Of a DNA stretch of 34,273 nucleotides, positions 7,507 to 16,630 are shown piece after piece. The notes beneath the pieces are model-generated. The model did not search any database. It was not told where the DNA came from and saw nothing but the letters and a program-made list of their open reading frames with translations. How positions within the stretch are numbered: position 1 is the first letter of the stretch; each line of letters begins with the position of its first letter. The stretch is from an uncultured Christensenellaceae bacterium (GTDB taxonomy: Bacteria > Bacillota > Clostridia > Christensenellales > UBA3700). The DNA is taken from contig CAJUOK010000014.1 in NCBI GenBank assembly GCA_910588015.1, positions 1-34,273 of the forward strand. Reading direction: 5' to 3'. The translations under genes were made by a program, and so were the position numbers.

Positions 7507-9408
7507 GTGGACAAAATTTCGCATTTTTCTATAAAAAAAAGATTGTTTGCAGGTTTGATTTTGATAGCTTTGGTTTTTGTCGTTCTTTTCGGCAGACTTT
7601 TTTATATTCAAGTGTTATGGGGGCAGGCTTTGCAATACAAAGCTTACGACCAATGGACGAGAGAGCTGCCTTTTAGAGCAGACAGAGGAGACATAACCGA
7701 TATAAACGGAGTCGTACTTGCCAATTCAACGACGAGTTATACGCTTTATGCAAGACCTAACGAGCTAAAAGACATAGACTATATCGCTTCGGCTATTGCT
7801 GATATTTTGGATATGGATAAAAATAAATTGGCTGAAAAGCTGTCGAAAAAAGGCGTAAGTGAAATTACGGTTGCAAAAAATCTGGACAAAAGTCAAATGC
7901 TTGCGCTTATAGCTACCGACGTCAACGGGCTTTATCTTACAGCGAACAGCGACAGATATTATAATTACGGCAATTTTTTGACACAAGTATTGGGATTTAC
8001 AAACAGCGACGGAATTGGACAGAGCGGAGTCGAACTTTATTACAACGACTATCTCAAGGGAACCGACGGAGCTTCGTACACGCAGACCGACCTTATAGGC
8101 AGAAAGTTGAATTCCAACGTAACTACATACGTTGATTCCATAAAGGGAATGACGACGACTTTGACTATCGACTACTATATGCAAAATTTTGCTCAAAAGG
8201 CGGTGGAAGACGCGCAGGCAAAATACAAGTCCAAGTCGGCAAGCTGCTTGATAATGAGCGCGAAGACGGGAGCTATCAAAGCTATGGCTAGCGCTCCTAC
8301 TTACGACCTCAACGATATTCCGAGAGACGATATGGAGTTGCTGTTGCAAGGTTCGAGAAATCTTTTGGTAACAGACGCATACGAACCCGGTTCAACTTTT
8401 AAAATTCTCACTTCCGCAATCGGTATGACGGAAAATGCCATTAAAAATTCATATTATTGCGGCGGAGGAAGCGTCGTAGACGGTCAACGCATAAAGTGTT
8501 GGAGAAGCATCGGTCACGGTTCTCAAGATTTTAAGCACGGCATACAAAATTCTTGCAACTGCGTGTTTATGGATATAGCTCTCACCGTCGGCAAGTATAA
8601 AATGTACAATTATTTTGATAAATTCGGTTTGGGAGCAAAAACTCAAATCGATATAACGGGAGAGGCAAAGGGGATTATGCTTCCCGTTCAGTCGGTGCAA
8701 AACGTGGATATTGCCAGAATAGGATTCGGGCAGGCAATAGCCGTCACTCCCATACAGTTGGCAACCGCGGTATCGTCGGTTATCAACGGCGGCAATCTTT
8801 ATACTCCATACATAGTCGATAAGATTACAGACGTAAAAGGAAACGTGGCATACGCTCACAATCCGACAGTAAAAAATACTACCGTCGCGCAGTCTGTTTC
8901 GGAAACGTTAAAAGAGTATCTCTACAGCGTTGTGTCGGAAGGCGGCGGAAAAAACGCATATCAAGCCGGTTATAATATAGGCGGCAAGACGGGAACAGCG
9001 CAGAAGTATGAAAACGGAGCCATAGCAAGAGGCAAATATATCTCGTCTTTTATAGGTTTTTCCGACGTTGGCGACGATACTTTGGTTTGTCTATTGCTTG
9101 TTGACGAGCCTCAGGGCTACGTTTATTACGGCAGTATCGTAGCCGCGCCATATGTCGGCGAGATATTTTCCAGTATCTTTGCTTATAAAAATATCAAACC
9201 TACGCTGACCCCCGACGATATAGGTTATACGGAAGTGGAAATGCCTTATATCTTGGGAATGAACATTGCCGACGCTGTCGTCGCGCTAAAGCAAGCTGGG
9301 TTGCAATATGAAATCGACGGTTCTGAAGGCAAGGTCACTTATCAATTTCCGTCGGCAGGGCAAACGGTGCGAAGTTCTTCCGTAGTTATGTTTTCAACGG
9401 ATTCTTGA
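7507..9408 (+). CDS. ftsI: Class B penicillin-binding protein, SpoVD/FtsI type with one PASTA domain
   Basis: This septal or spore transpeptidase cross-links peptidoglycan and works with an FtsW/SpoVE-type glycosyltransferase. The 633-residue protein has a short cytoplasmic N terminus, a membrane anchor at about residues 13-35, a PBP dimerisation domain with RADRGDI at about 58, and the transpeptidase domain with the active-site serine in STFK (S296), SCN (349-351) and KTGT (K494). A single PASTA domain occupies the last 60 residues. The GTG at 7507 has GGAG six bases upstream and is preferred over TTG at 7486. One PASTA domain and the dcw position resemble SpoVD, but with only one such gene in view I cannot separate vegetative FtsI from SpoVD function. 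Confidence 0.95.
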   Translation: MDKISHFSIKKRLFAGLILIALVFVVLFGRLFYIQVLWGQALQYKAYDQWTRELPFRADRGDITDINGVVLANSTTSYTLYARPNELKDIDYIASAIADILDMDKNKLAEKLSKKGVSEITVAKNLDKSQMLALIATDVNGLYLTANSDRYYNYGNFLTQVLGFTNSDGIGQSGVELYYNDYLKGTDGASYTQTDLIGRKLNSNVTTYVDSIKGMTTTLTIDYYMQNFAQKAVEDAQAKYKSKSASCLIMSAKTGAIKAMASAPTYDLNDIPRDDMELLLQGSRNLLVTDAYEPGSTFKILTSAIGMTENAIKNSYYCGGGSVVDGQRIKCWRSIGHGSQDFKHGIQNSCNCVFMDIALTVGKYKMYNYFDKFGLGAKTQIDITGEAKGIMLPVQSVQNVDIARIGFGQAIAVTPIQLATAVSSVINGGNLYTPYIVDKITDVKGNVAYAHNPTVKNTTVAQSVSETLKEYLYSVVSEGGGKNAYQAGYNIGGKTGTAQKYENGAIARGKYISSFIGFSDVGDDTLVCLLLVDEPQGYVYYGSIVAAPYVGEIFSSIFAYKNIKPTLTPDDIGYTEVEMPYILGMNIADAVVALKQAGLQYEIDGSEGKVTYQFPSAGQTVRSSSVVMFSTDS

Positions 9409-9463
9409 CGTATAACGACACGAAATAGAATAATAATGTTATTTGATACAAAAAGGTCGAAGT

Positions 9464-9502
9464 TTGTCAAAGCTATTGTAAAGGCATTTATATTAATATA
9501 AT
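9464..9502 (+). promoter_or_regulatory. Possible promoter region before murE
   Basis: The 146-base gap contains TTGTCA (9464-9469), TTGTAA (9476-9481) and TATAAT (9497-9502). The last two are only 15 bases apart, so no combination is ideal. A 14-base palindrome lies at 9488-9501. A second promoter for the murE-murD block is plausible here but not proven. Confidence 0.35.
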
Positions 9503-9554
9503 ATATAATAAATTTTTAAATGCGTAATATGTGCGCGCAATATAGGAGAAAGGT

Positions 9555-11003
9555 ATGTTGCTTGAGGAATTGTTGAACGGTTGCAATATAGTCGACGTCG
9601 TCGGAGACGTCAATATAGATATTAAAGCTATAAAAATAAACTCCGCAGAGGTAGAAGAGGGGGATTGTTTTATAGCTATCGTCGGTAAGAAATCCGACGG
9701 TCATAAGTTTGCCGACGAAGCAATTGCCAGAGGAGCAAAGGCGGTGATATGCTGTTGCGATTACGCCAATTCGCTTGCGAGCGTCGTCAAAGTCGACGAT
9801 ACCCGAAAAGCCTATAGTATTATGGCGGGTAATTATTATTCGCGACCGTCGGATAAGTTGAAAATAATCACTGTTGTGGGAACCAACGGAAAGTCGACGA
9901 CGGCTTATCTTATAAAAGAATTGCTTCAAAGGAGCGGAATCAATTGCGGACTTATAGGAACAATGTACTATGAATACTCCGACGTCAGACTGCAAGCCAA
10001 TCTTACTACGCCCGACCCGTTGGAATTGCAATATCTGTTTGCAAAAATGTTGGAAGCGGGAATGGAGTACGTTGTTATGGAGCTTTCCGCGCACGCGATA
10101 TATCTCAACAAACTTTACGGAATCGTCGCCGATATGAGCGTATTCACCAATCTTTCGCAAGACCATTTGGACTTTTTCGGCAATATGACGGATTACGGTG
10201 CGTGCAAAAAAAGCTATTTCGACAAAGTCAATTCAAAACTCGCAATCGTAAACGTAGACGACGCTTTGGGCTTGCAGATTATAAAAGAAAACAAATTGCC
10301 GATAATTACTTACGGTCTTGACAATCCGAGCGACGCTTTTGCCATAAATATAACAACGAGAGATGACGGAGAAAGTTTTGTCGCCAACGTTATGGACGAG
10401 ATTCTCGACGTAAACTGCAAGTTTTTCGGAAGATTCAACGTATACAATTTGCTTGCTGCGTTGGTTGTGGCAAAAAAAGCCGGAGTGACAAACAGTTGGA
10501 TAATGAAGGTGTTGCCCGATATTAACGCGCCCGACGGAAGATTCAACGTGATAAGAAAAGACGGAATTACTTACGTCGTTGACTTTGCTCACACGCCCGA
10601 CGGTATGTTCAATCTGCTTCGGGAAGGAAGACGAATGACGGAAAATAAAGTCATTACGGTATTTGGTTGCGGAGGCGACAGGGACGTGACAAAGCGACCT
10701 ATAATGGGTAAGATTGCCAGCGAAATGAGCGACGTCGTAATAGTGACTTCAGACAACCCGAGAACGGAGAGCAGAGAGGGTATCGCCGGCGATATATTGC
10801 AAGGAATTAATCCCAAAGGACATCTATACGTCGAGTTGGACAGAGCAAAGGCAATAAGGTTGGGAGTAGAACTTGCAAATAAGGGCGATTGCGTGTTTAT
10901 CGCAGGCAAAGGAAGCGAAAACTATATCGACGAAAACAACGTCAAAACGCCTTACTCGGATATGCAAGAACTTTTGACGGCAACGGGAGTCGTAGAAATA
11001 TGA
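9555..11003 (+). CDS. murE: UDP-MurNAc-tripeptide synthetase MurE
   Basis: MurE adds the third amino acid to UDP-MurNAc-L-Ala-D-Glu using ATP in the cytoplasm. The 482-residue protein has the N-terminal UDP-binding domain, the ATP loop VVGTNGKSTTAYL at about residues 110-122, the central TTPDP and SQDHLDFFG motifs, and the C-terminal DNPRTE motif. DNPR is the signature for meso-diaminopimelate recognition, so the peptidoglycan is predicted to be DAP-type rather than lysine-type. A good AGGAG is upstream of the ATG. The stop codon overlaps the mraY start (ATGA). murF, usually next, is absent. Confidence 0.97.
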   Translation: MLLEELLNGCNIVDVVGDVNIDIKAIKINSAEVEEGDCFIAIVGKKSDGHKFADEAIARGAKAVICCCDYANSLASVVKVDDTRKAYSIMAGNYYSRPSDKLKIITVVGTNGKSTTAYLIKELLQRSGINCGLIGTMYYEYSDVRLQANLTTPDPLELQYLFAKMLEAGMEYVVMELSAHAIYLNKLYGIVADMSVFTNLSQDHLDFFGNMTDYGACKKSYFDKVNSKLAIVNVDDALGLQIIKENKLPIITYGLDNPSDAFAINITTRDDGESFVANVMDEILDVNCKFFGRFNVYNLLAALVVAKKAGVTNSWIMKVLPDINAPDGRFNVIRKDGITYVVDFAHTPDGMFNLLREGRRMTENKVITVFGCGGDRDVTKRPIMGKIASEMSDVVIVTSDNPRTESREGIAGDILQGINPKGHLYVELDRAKAIRLGVELANKGDCVFIAGKGSENYIDENNVKTPYSDMQELLTATGVVEI

Positions 11004-12007
11004 GCGAAGAAATCAAAATATTACTGGCTTTAATATCTTCGTTTGCGTTGGCGATGCTGACGTCGCCGCTTGTTATAAGAGGGATGAAGGCGCTCAAGGC
11101 AGGGCAGCCTATCCTTGAGTACGTGGACAAGCACGAGGGAAAAAGCGGAACTCCGACTATGGGCGGAATAATATTTTTGCTGCCGATGGCGATAGTAACG
11201 TCGATTTTTTCCGTTGACGGAGGCAAAATGGGCGTTGTCGCTATGGCAATTACTTTGAGTTACGGACTGGTTGGACTTCTCGACGACTTTCTTAAAGTTA
11301 AATTCAAGCACAACAAGGGGCTAAAAGCGTATCAAAAAATTATAGGTCAATTGGGTATCGCCGTAATAGCTTCGGTTTACTGTTATAAAAACAGCCATAT
11401 CGGTTCGTCGATAGAGCTGCCTTTTTGCGACGTCACCGTGGACTTGCGGTGGTGGTTTTTGCCATTTTGTCTGATAATTTATATCGCTATGACAAACGCC
11501 GTCAATCTTACCGACGGTCTTGACGGCTTGGTAATCAAATCTTCGTCTGTCAATCTCGTGTTTTATTTGTTGATTATTTATGCGTGCTATTATTACGCAA
11601 AGCAGATGGGACAGACCTTTTATACTCAAGAGTTATTATCTTTGGAATATTTTGCGGCGGCGCTTTTGGGCGGAGCATTGGCATTTTTGTGGCACAACAA
11701 TCATCCTGCAAAGATATTTATGGGAGATACCGGTTCTTTGGCAATGGGCGGAGCGTTGGCTTGTCTGGCGATTTTTATTTCACAGCCGTTAATTATTCTT
11801 TTAACAGGCATAATGTATATAGTTTCGTGCATATCAGTAATATTGCAGGTGGCAAGTTTTAAGGTCAGAAAAAAAAGAATTTTTCTCATAGCTCCTTATC
11901 ATCACCATCTCGAATATAAAGGTATTCACGAGAACAGAGTAGTAGGTTTTTATGCAATAATCACTTTTGTTGCAAGCGCGGTAGCGTTGATATCTGTCCT
12001 CGTATAG
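11000..12007 (+). CDS. mraY: Phospho-MurNAc-pentapeptide translocase MraY
   Basis: MraY transfers phospho-MurNAc-pentapeptide to undecaprenyl phosphate, forming lipid I at the inner face of the membrane. The product is 335 residues with about ten membrane helices. Conserved motifs include GTPTMGG, LLDDF, NLTDGLDGL, MGDTGSLAMGG and the HHHLE loop. The ATG at 11000 overlaps the murE stop by four bases. A longer in-frame start at 10889 lies within murE and would add a basic 37-residue extension not found in this family, so it was rejected. Translational coupling to murE is likely. Confidence 0.97.
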   Translation: MSEEIKILLALISSFALAMLTSPLVIRGMKALKAGQPILEYVDKHEGKSGTPTMGGIIFLLPMAIVTSIFSVDGGKMGVVAMAITLSYGLVGLLDDFLKVKFKHNKGLKAYQKIIGQLGIAVIASVYCYKNSHIGSSIELPFCDVTVDLRWWFLPFCLIIYIAMTNAVNLTDGLDGLVIKSSSVNLVFYLLIIYACYYYAKQMGQTFYTQELLSLEYFAAALLGGALAFLWHNNHPAKIFMGDTGSLAMGGALACLAIFISQPLIILLTGIMYIVSCISVILQVASFKVRKKRIFLIAPYHHHLEYKGIHENRVVGFYAIITFVASAVALISVLV

Positions 12008-12017
12008 GAGGATAGAT

Positions 12018-13349
12018 ATGCAAGACGTACTCATTATAGGCTGGGGTATCAGCGGAAGAGGCGCGGCAAGACTTCTCAATGCTCACGGCGTAAAAGTCAG
12101 CGTGTATTGCGATGAAGAGATAGACTTAACTGATTTTACTTATGTAGAAAACGTTGTCGGCAAAAGCCCGTTCGATATAGTCAACGGCAAGGACTTGGTA
12201 GTAGTATCTCCGAGCGTTGCGACGGAGCATCCCATTGTAGAGTACGCCAAAAAATATAGCATACCCGTCATCGGAGAAATAGAGTTGGGCTATAGATTTT
12301 GCAAAGGCAAGATAGTTGCGGTCACAGGCACCAACGGCAAGACGACTACAACAAAACTCATTGGCGATATTCTTAATAAAGGCGGTAAAAAAGCCTATAC
12401 TTTGGGAAATATCGGCAAGTCTTTTTGCGAAAACGTAGACGCTATCGCAAGAGACGAAATTGCCGTGCTGGAAGTTTCGTCTTTTCAATTGGAGAGCGTA
12501 AAAGAGTTCAGACCTTTGATTGCAAGCTGTCTCAACGTGACTCCCGACCATATGGAACGGCATAAGAATATGCAAAATTATGCTATGTCCAAATTCAATA
12601 TTTTTATCAATCAAGGCGAAGACGATTACGCTGTTCTCAACTATGACGACGAAATAACAAAGAATTTCAGCGACAGAATTTGCGGAAAGGTTTTTTATAC
12701 CAGCGCGCGAAACAGCGTCAAAGGCGCATATATAAAAGACGGAAAAATATATCTAAATCTCGACAAAGAGTGCGAATTTATGTCGCTCGACGAAATTCCG
12801 CTCAAAGGTAATTATAATTATCAAAACGTTATGACGGCGATAATCACCTGCAAACTGTTGGGTATCGGCGACGGCGATATAGTAAAAGCCGTGAGAGAAT
12901 TCAAATCTCCCAAATACCGCAACGAGTTTATGGGCAAATTCTTGGGCAAAAATTTTTTCAACGATTCCAAAGCTACCAATATAGACAGCACGCTCAAAGC
13001 GTGCAACTGTATGCAGGGAGATACCGCTCTGATAGTTGGCGGTTACGACAAAGGTATAGCTTACGACGGATTTTTTTCCTCGCTTCCTCAAAATATTAAG
13101 CATATTATCGCAACTGGCGACAACGTATATTCTATGATGCAGTTTTTACCGTCATACCACGAATATACTTTTGAGATAACGTCATCTTTGCAAAGAGCCG
13201 CAGAGCTTGCGGTAAGTAAGCAAGTTGACAACGTTTTGTTTTCACCCACAACGTCAAGTTTCGACAGGTATTCGGGGTACGTCGAGCGAGGGGAACACTT
13301 TGATATGATAGTCAATTCCATTAAGTCGGAGGGCGAGCGTGGAGAATAA
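12018..13349 (+). CDS. murD: UDP-MurNAc-L-alanine:D-glutamate ligase MurD
   Basis: MurD adds D-glutamate to UDP-MurNAc-L-alanine. The 443-residue protein shows the N-terminal Rossmann-like domain (LIIGWGISGRG), the ATP loop VTGTNGKTTTTKL at about residue 104, the central LEVSSFQLE and NVTPDHMERH motifs, NDSKATN, and the C-terminal SFDRYSGYVERGEHF, which matches the usual FSPACASFD-ERG-HF region with TTS in place of the common ACA. An AGGAGG precedes the start. The stop overlaps the ftsW start by 11 bases. Confidence 0.97.
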   Translation: MQDVLIIGWGISGRGAARLLNAHGVKVSVYCDEEIDLTDFTYVENVVGKSPFDIVNGKDLVVVSPSVATEHPIVEYAKKYSIPVIGEIELGYRFCKGKIVAVTGTNGKTTTTKLIGDILNKGGKKAYTLGNIGKSFCENVDAIARDEIAVLEVSSFQLESVKEFRPLIASCLNVTPDHMERHKNMQNYAMSKFNIFINQGEDDYAVLNYDDEITKNFSDRICGKVFYTSARNSVKGAYIKDGKIYLNLDKECEFMSLDEIPLKGNYNYQNVMTAIITCKLLGIGDGDIVKAVREFKSPKYRNEFMGKFLGKNFFNDSKATNIDSTLKACNCMQGDTALIVGGYDKGIAYDGFFSSLPQNIKHIIATGDNVYSMMQFLPSYHEYTFEITSSLQRAAELAVSKQVDNVLFSPTTSSFDRYSGYVERGEHFDMIVNSIKSEGERGE

Positions 13350-14454
13350 GTGGAAAATACATAACAAATTATTGATATTCTGCGCGGTATTTCTTTCGGT
13401 ATTCGGACTTGTTATGCAATACAGCGCAAGCTCTTATGCGGCAGAGCGGCAGTTTTCCGACGAGTTTTATTACGTAAAAAAGCAGGCGATAGCATTGGTG
13501 TTTGCGCTTGTTATTATGTATTCAATCAAGTTTATAAATACGCAGTGGCTGAAAAAATGGCGTTATGCGATTTTGGCGTTTTCCTGCGTTTTGTTGGCAT
13601 TGGTTTTCGTTCCAAAGATAGGCGTTGAAAATTACGGAGCCAAGCGTTGGATAAATTTGGGCTTCACGACTATGCAACCGTCAGACGTAGCAAAATTTGC
13701 TTTGGTTATATTCATAGCGTCGTGTCTTGACAAAAAGAGCAGTTTAACCTTCAAAAATATGATACCCATTCTACTTGCTACCGCTGTAATTTGCGTATTG
13801 ATAATGTTGGAACCCAATATGTCTGTTACGATGTGCGTCGGCGTGGTGGTTATTATAATGCTTTTTGTCGGCGGTTGCGATTATAAACATTTTTTGATTA
13901 TGGCGGTTCCGTTGATAGCGGGAGTCATAGCGCTTATTCTAATCGAGCCATACAGAGTCAAAAGACTTATGGCGTTTATTGACCCGTGGGCTTCGCCGCT
14001 CGGAGAGGGGTATCAGCTTATACAGTCATACTATGCGTTGGGAAGCGGCGGATTGTTTGGATTGGGTCTTTTTAATTCGCGGCAAAAATATCTTTTTTTG
14101 ACGTTTTCCGAGAGCGATTTCATTCTTTCGATAGTTGGAGAAGAGCTTGGTTTCGTAGGTCTTGTAGCGGTGCTTTGCGTTTTTATGATAATAACTGCGT
14201 GCGGAATAAAAATAGCAAGATGCGCCGATAATCGTTTCGATTGCTATCTTGCGTGCGGAATTACGTCGGTTATCGCCGTTCAGACTCTGTTGAACGTCGC
14301 CGTTATTTCAGGCAGTATACCGCCCACGGGAATTCCTCTTCCTTTTATCAGCAACGGCGGCACATCACTCGTTTGTTTTATGGCAGGCATAGGCGTGTTG
14401 GAGAATATCGGTTCTAAATCACAACGTAGCTATCTCAATCATAAAATATATTGA
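13339..14454 (+). CDS. ftsW: SEDS peptidoglycan glycosyltransferase FtsW/SpoVE
   Basis: FtsW is the lipid II polymerase that partners a class B PBP at the septum. The 371-residue protein has about ten membrane helices. SEDS hallmarks include the GAKRWI segment after helix 3, the large outer loop with PWASPLGEGYQLIQS, SESDFILSIVGEELG, and PPTGIPLPFISNGGTS near the C terminus. It starts with GTG inside murD, with CGGAGGG five bases upstream, so it is coupled to murD. It could serve vegetative division (FtsW), sporulation (SpoVE) or both; only one copy is visible. Confidence 0.96.
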   Translation: MENKWKIHNKLLIFCAVFLSVFGLVMQYSASSYAAERQFSDEFYYVKKQAIALVFALVIMYSIKFINTQWLKKWRYAILAFSCVLLALVFVPKIGVENYGAKRWINLGFTTMQPSDVAKFALVIFIASCLDKKSSLTFKNMIPILLATAVICVLIMLEPNMSVTMCVGVVVIIMLFVGGCDYKHFLIMAVPLIAGVIALILIEPYRVKRLMAFIDPWASPLGEGYQLIQSYYALGSGGLFGLGLFNSRQKYLFLTFSESDFILSIVGEELGFVGLVAVLCVFMIITACGIKIARCADNRFDCYLACGITSVIAVQTLLNVAVISGSIPPTGIPLPFISNGGTSLVCFMAGIGVLENIGSKSQRSYLNHKIY

Positions 14455-14461
14455 GAAAATA

Positions 14462-14486
14462 GCGTATCCTCCAATCGAGGATATGC
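14462..14486 (+). promoter_or_regulatory. Hairpin ahead of murA, possible translational control element
   Basis: A 10-bp stem with one G-T pair (14462-14471 with 14477-14486) encloses a CAATC loop. There is no T run, so it is not a terminator. Its 3' arm holds the GAGG that is the only ribosome-binding sequence for a nine-codon ORF at 14489. Its 5' arm plus loop, CTCCAAT (14469-14475), is perfectly complementary to ATTGGAG (14502-14508), which includes the murA Shine-Dalgarno. The two pairings exclude each other. Confidence 0.5.
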
Positions 14487-14488
14487 CT

Positions 14489-14518
14489 ATGCTTATTACT
14501 TATTGGAGAGAGATATGA
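14489..14518 (+). CDS. Candidate nine-residue upstream ORF coupled to murA
   Basis: The ORF reads MLITYWREI. GAGG at 14477-14480 lies eight bases before its ATG. Its TGA at 14516-14518 overlaps the murA ATG in an ATGA junction, the arrangement used for translational coupling. Another in-frame ATG at 14483 would add two codons. It is too short for coding statistics, so it rests only on geometry. Confidence 0.3.
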   Translation: MLITYWREI

Positions 14519-15765
14519 AAGAATACATAATAAATGGCGGTCACGCTTTGGACGGTACTGTTGAGATAAGAGGAGCAAAAAACAGTATTCTGCCTTTGCT
14601 GGCCGGTAGCATTTTGACAGATGAAATAACTGTGCTGCACAACTGTCCCAATATAAGCGACGTGGACAGTATGATAAAAATACTCGAAGGACTCGGCAGT
14701 AAAATAATACGCAACGGAAGAGACTTGGTAATTGACAATTCGGGAGCTGACAAATGGGAAATTCCGACGTTTTTGGCAAAAGAATTGAGGTCGTCTATAT
14801 TTTTGCTCGGCTCATTGCTGTCGCGGCATAAAAAAGCAAAAGTTGCTTATCCCGGCGGATGCGATATAGGATTGAGACCGATTGATATACATATTGCGGG
14901 ATTGAGAGAGCTTGGCATAGAAATTCAAGAACAGGGCGGATACATAATGTGCAATTGCCAAAACGCTAGATGCGCAGACGTGGTCTTGGATTTGCCGAGC
15001 GTTGGGGCTACGGAAAATCTTATGATGTCGGGCGTGTTCATAAAGGGCAAAACCGTAATTCGCAATTGCGCCAAAGAGCCGGAGATTGTCGACTTGCAGA
15101 AGTTCTTAAATGCTATGGGAGCAAAAATCAGGGGAGCGGGAACAAGCGTAATAGTCGTCGAGGGTGTCGATAAGCTTCACGGAGTCGAATATACTCCTAT
15201 CCCCGACAGAATAGTTGCGGGCACTTATCTGATTGCAGCTGCGATGTGCGGTGGAACGGTAGAGCTAAACAACGTCAATTCCGAGCATATATCGTCGCTT
15301 ATATCAAAATTATCTAAAACTACTTGCAAAGTCAATATAAAAAATGATAGAATACTAATCAAGAGCAAGGGCAGACAAAAAAGTCTTGACTGTATAGAGA
15401 CAATGTACTATCCCGGATTTCCCACAGACTTGCAATCGCAGATTATGGCGATGCAGACCGTGTCGAGAGGAACAAGCGTTATTGTCGAAAATATTTTCGA
15501 GACCAGATTCAAGACTGCCGCCGAACTTAAGAAACTGGGCGCCGATATAACTATCAAAGGCAGAGTAGCCGTTGTCAAAGGAGTCAAAGAACTCGTTGGC
15601 GGAGAGGTGAGGTCGGGCGATTTGCGCGGAGGAGCTTCATTGGTACTCGCAGGACTTGTTGCAAAAGGTCAGACCGTGGTAAAGGATATTTATCATATTG
15701 ACCGCGGCTATGAAGATTTGTCCGTAGAATTACAAAAGTTGGGAGCCGTTGTCAAGAGGACGTGA
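14515..15765 (+). CDS. murA: UDP-GlcNAc 1-carboxyvinyltransferase MurA
   Basis: MurA condenses phosphoenolpyruvate with UDP-GlcNAc, the first committed step of peptidoglycan synthesis. The 416-residue protein has the N-terminal AKNSILPLLAG motif. The catalytic cysteine is in the loop PGGCDIGLRPID (C116); this is the residue that fosfomycin alkylates, so no natural resistance substitution is present. The second domain has FPTDLQSQ and an RGGASLVLAG region near the C terminus. The ATG at 14515 follows GGAGAG; a TTG four codons earlier is rejected because it overlaps that site. The upstream hairpin and mini-ORF suggest translational control. It is unusual only in lying directly after ftsW, with murG and murC missing. 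Confidence 0.97.
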   Translation: MKEYIINGGHALDGTVEIRGAKNSILPLLAGSILTDEITVLHNCPNISDVDSMIKILEGLGSKIIRNGRDLVIDNSGADKWEIPTFLAKELRSSIFLLGSLLSRHKKAKVAYPGGCDIGLRPIDIHIAGLRELGIEIQEQGGYIMCNCQNARCADVVLDLPSVGATENLMMSGVFIKGKTVIRNCAKEPEIVDLQKFLNAMGAKIRGAGTSVIVVEGVDKLHGVEYTPIPDRIVAGTYLIAAAMCGGTVELNNVNSEHISSLISKLSKTTCKVNIKNDRILIKSKGRQKSLDCIETMYYPGFPTDLQSQIMAMQTVSRGTSVIVENIFETRFKTAAELKKLGADITIKGRVAVVKGVKELVGGEVRSGDLRGGASLVLAGLVAKGQTVVKDIYHIDRGYEDLSVELQKLGAVVKRT

Positions 15766-15766
15766 G

Positions 15767-16501
15767 ATGAGAAAAAGACTTTGGATAATATTTGGAATAA
15801 TCGTGAGTTTAGCTGTGATTTCGGTTATGGCATATTGCGTATTTTCAATCGGCAAAGTCGACGTCAACACGACGATTGACCTTGCCGTATTATCCAATGA
15901 GGAAAAAAATAAGATAGTAGAATTGAGCGGCATAGAAAAAGGCAAGAATATATTTGCCATAGACGAAGACATAGCAATACAAAATATAGAACTTAATATG
16001 CCGACTTTGAAAGTTATCTCCATAGAGCGGACTTTTCCCAACGGAGTTTATATATATATCACGCGACGTACGCCTGTTTTTTCTTTGGCGTTGAGCGGCG
16101 GAAAGTACGCAATTTTGGATAGAGAGCTCAAGGTAATATCTATAGACGACGTCAAAAACGACTTGCTTACAGAGCTTGTCGGCGTGACTGCAGACAGTAT
16201 AAATTTGGGAGAGACTTTGCCAGATTCGCGCATATTGGCGGCTGTAGTCAAAGGCGCAGAAAGATGTTCTTTTATTAACGCAAGATTTTGCGCGTTTTAC
16301 AGAAAAGTCGTCATCGAAGAATCCTTTGTATATTTGACTAGTAATACAGGAGTTGTTTTTCAGCTTCCCGTATCCTCTAATATCGACGAAAGCGTAATAG
16401 GCAGTTATGGTTATTATTACGACGGCGCAAGCGAGAAGGGGAAAAGCGAGGGATATATCTATCTCGACAAACACGGTTGGTATTGGAAAGCCGAGTTATA
16501 A
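15767..16501 (+). CDS. ftsQ: Cell division protein FtsQ/DivIB
   Basis: FtsQ/DivIB is a bitopic protein of the divisome that links the ring to the septal synthases. The 244-residue product has a short basic N terminus (MRKR), a membrane helix at about residues 5-28, a POTRA domain at about 30-105 beginning with IGKVDVN and including MPTLKVISIERTFPN, and the beta domain to the end. The ATG at 15767 follows the murA stop by one base and AGAGGA at 15755-15760. A longer start at 15749 inside murA was rejected. Identification rests on architecture and position, since the sequence is poorly conserved. Confidence 0.92.
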   Translation: MRKRLWIIFGIIVSLAVISVMAYCVFSIGKVDVNTTIDLAVLSNEEKNKIVELSGIEKGKNIFAIDEDIAIQNIELNMPTLKVISIERTFPNGVYIYITRRTPVFSLALSGGKYAILDRELKVISIDDVKNDLLTELVGVTADSINLGETLPDSRILAAVVKGAERCSFINARFCAFYRKVVIEESFVYLTSNTGVVFQLPVSSNIDESVIGSYGYYYDGASEKGKSEGYIYLDKHGWYWKAEL

Positions 16502-16595
16502 TTTTTGCTATTCATATTAATTAAGACAATACTTTGCCATTATTTATATATTTCAAAACTTTTAGAGCGTTTTACGAAAAATTATAGCTTCTCCG

Positions 16596-16624
16596 TTGAC
16601 ATTATAATATTATAATATTATAAT
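16596..16624 (+). promoter_or_regulatory. Consensus SigA promoter of ftsA with three tandem -10-like hexamers
   Basis: A perfect TTGACA (16596-16601) is followed by TATAAT at 16603-16608, 16611-16616 and 16619-16624, an 8-base repeat. Only the third hexamer has correct spacing of 17 bases, and it lies six bases before the ftsA ATG. The predicted mRNA is leaderless. Confidence 0.85.
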
Positions 16625-16630
16625 AAATAT

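Noticed and set aside
9457..9471. Two adjacent near-matches to the Spo0A box (GTCGAA and GTCAAA) before murE
   Set aside because: Each has at least one mismatch to the box, and there is no functional reason to expect Spo0A control of murE. Such near-matches are common by chance.
10889..10999. 37-residue basic N-terminal extension of MraY
   Set aside because: It is read entirely out of frame within murE, and MraY proteins begin near the ATG at 11000, which overlaps the murE stop.
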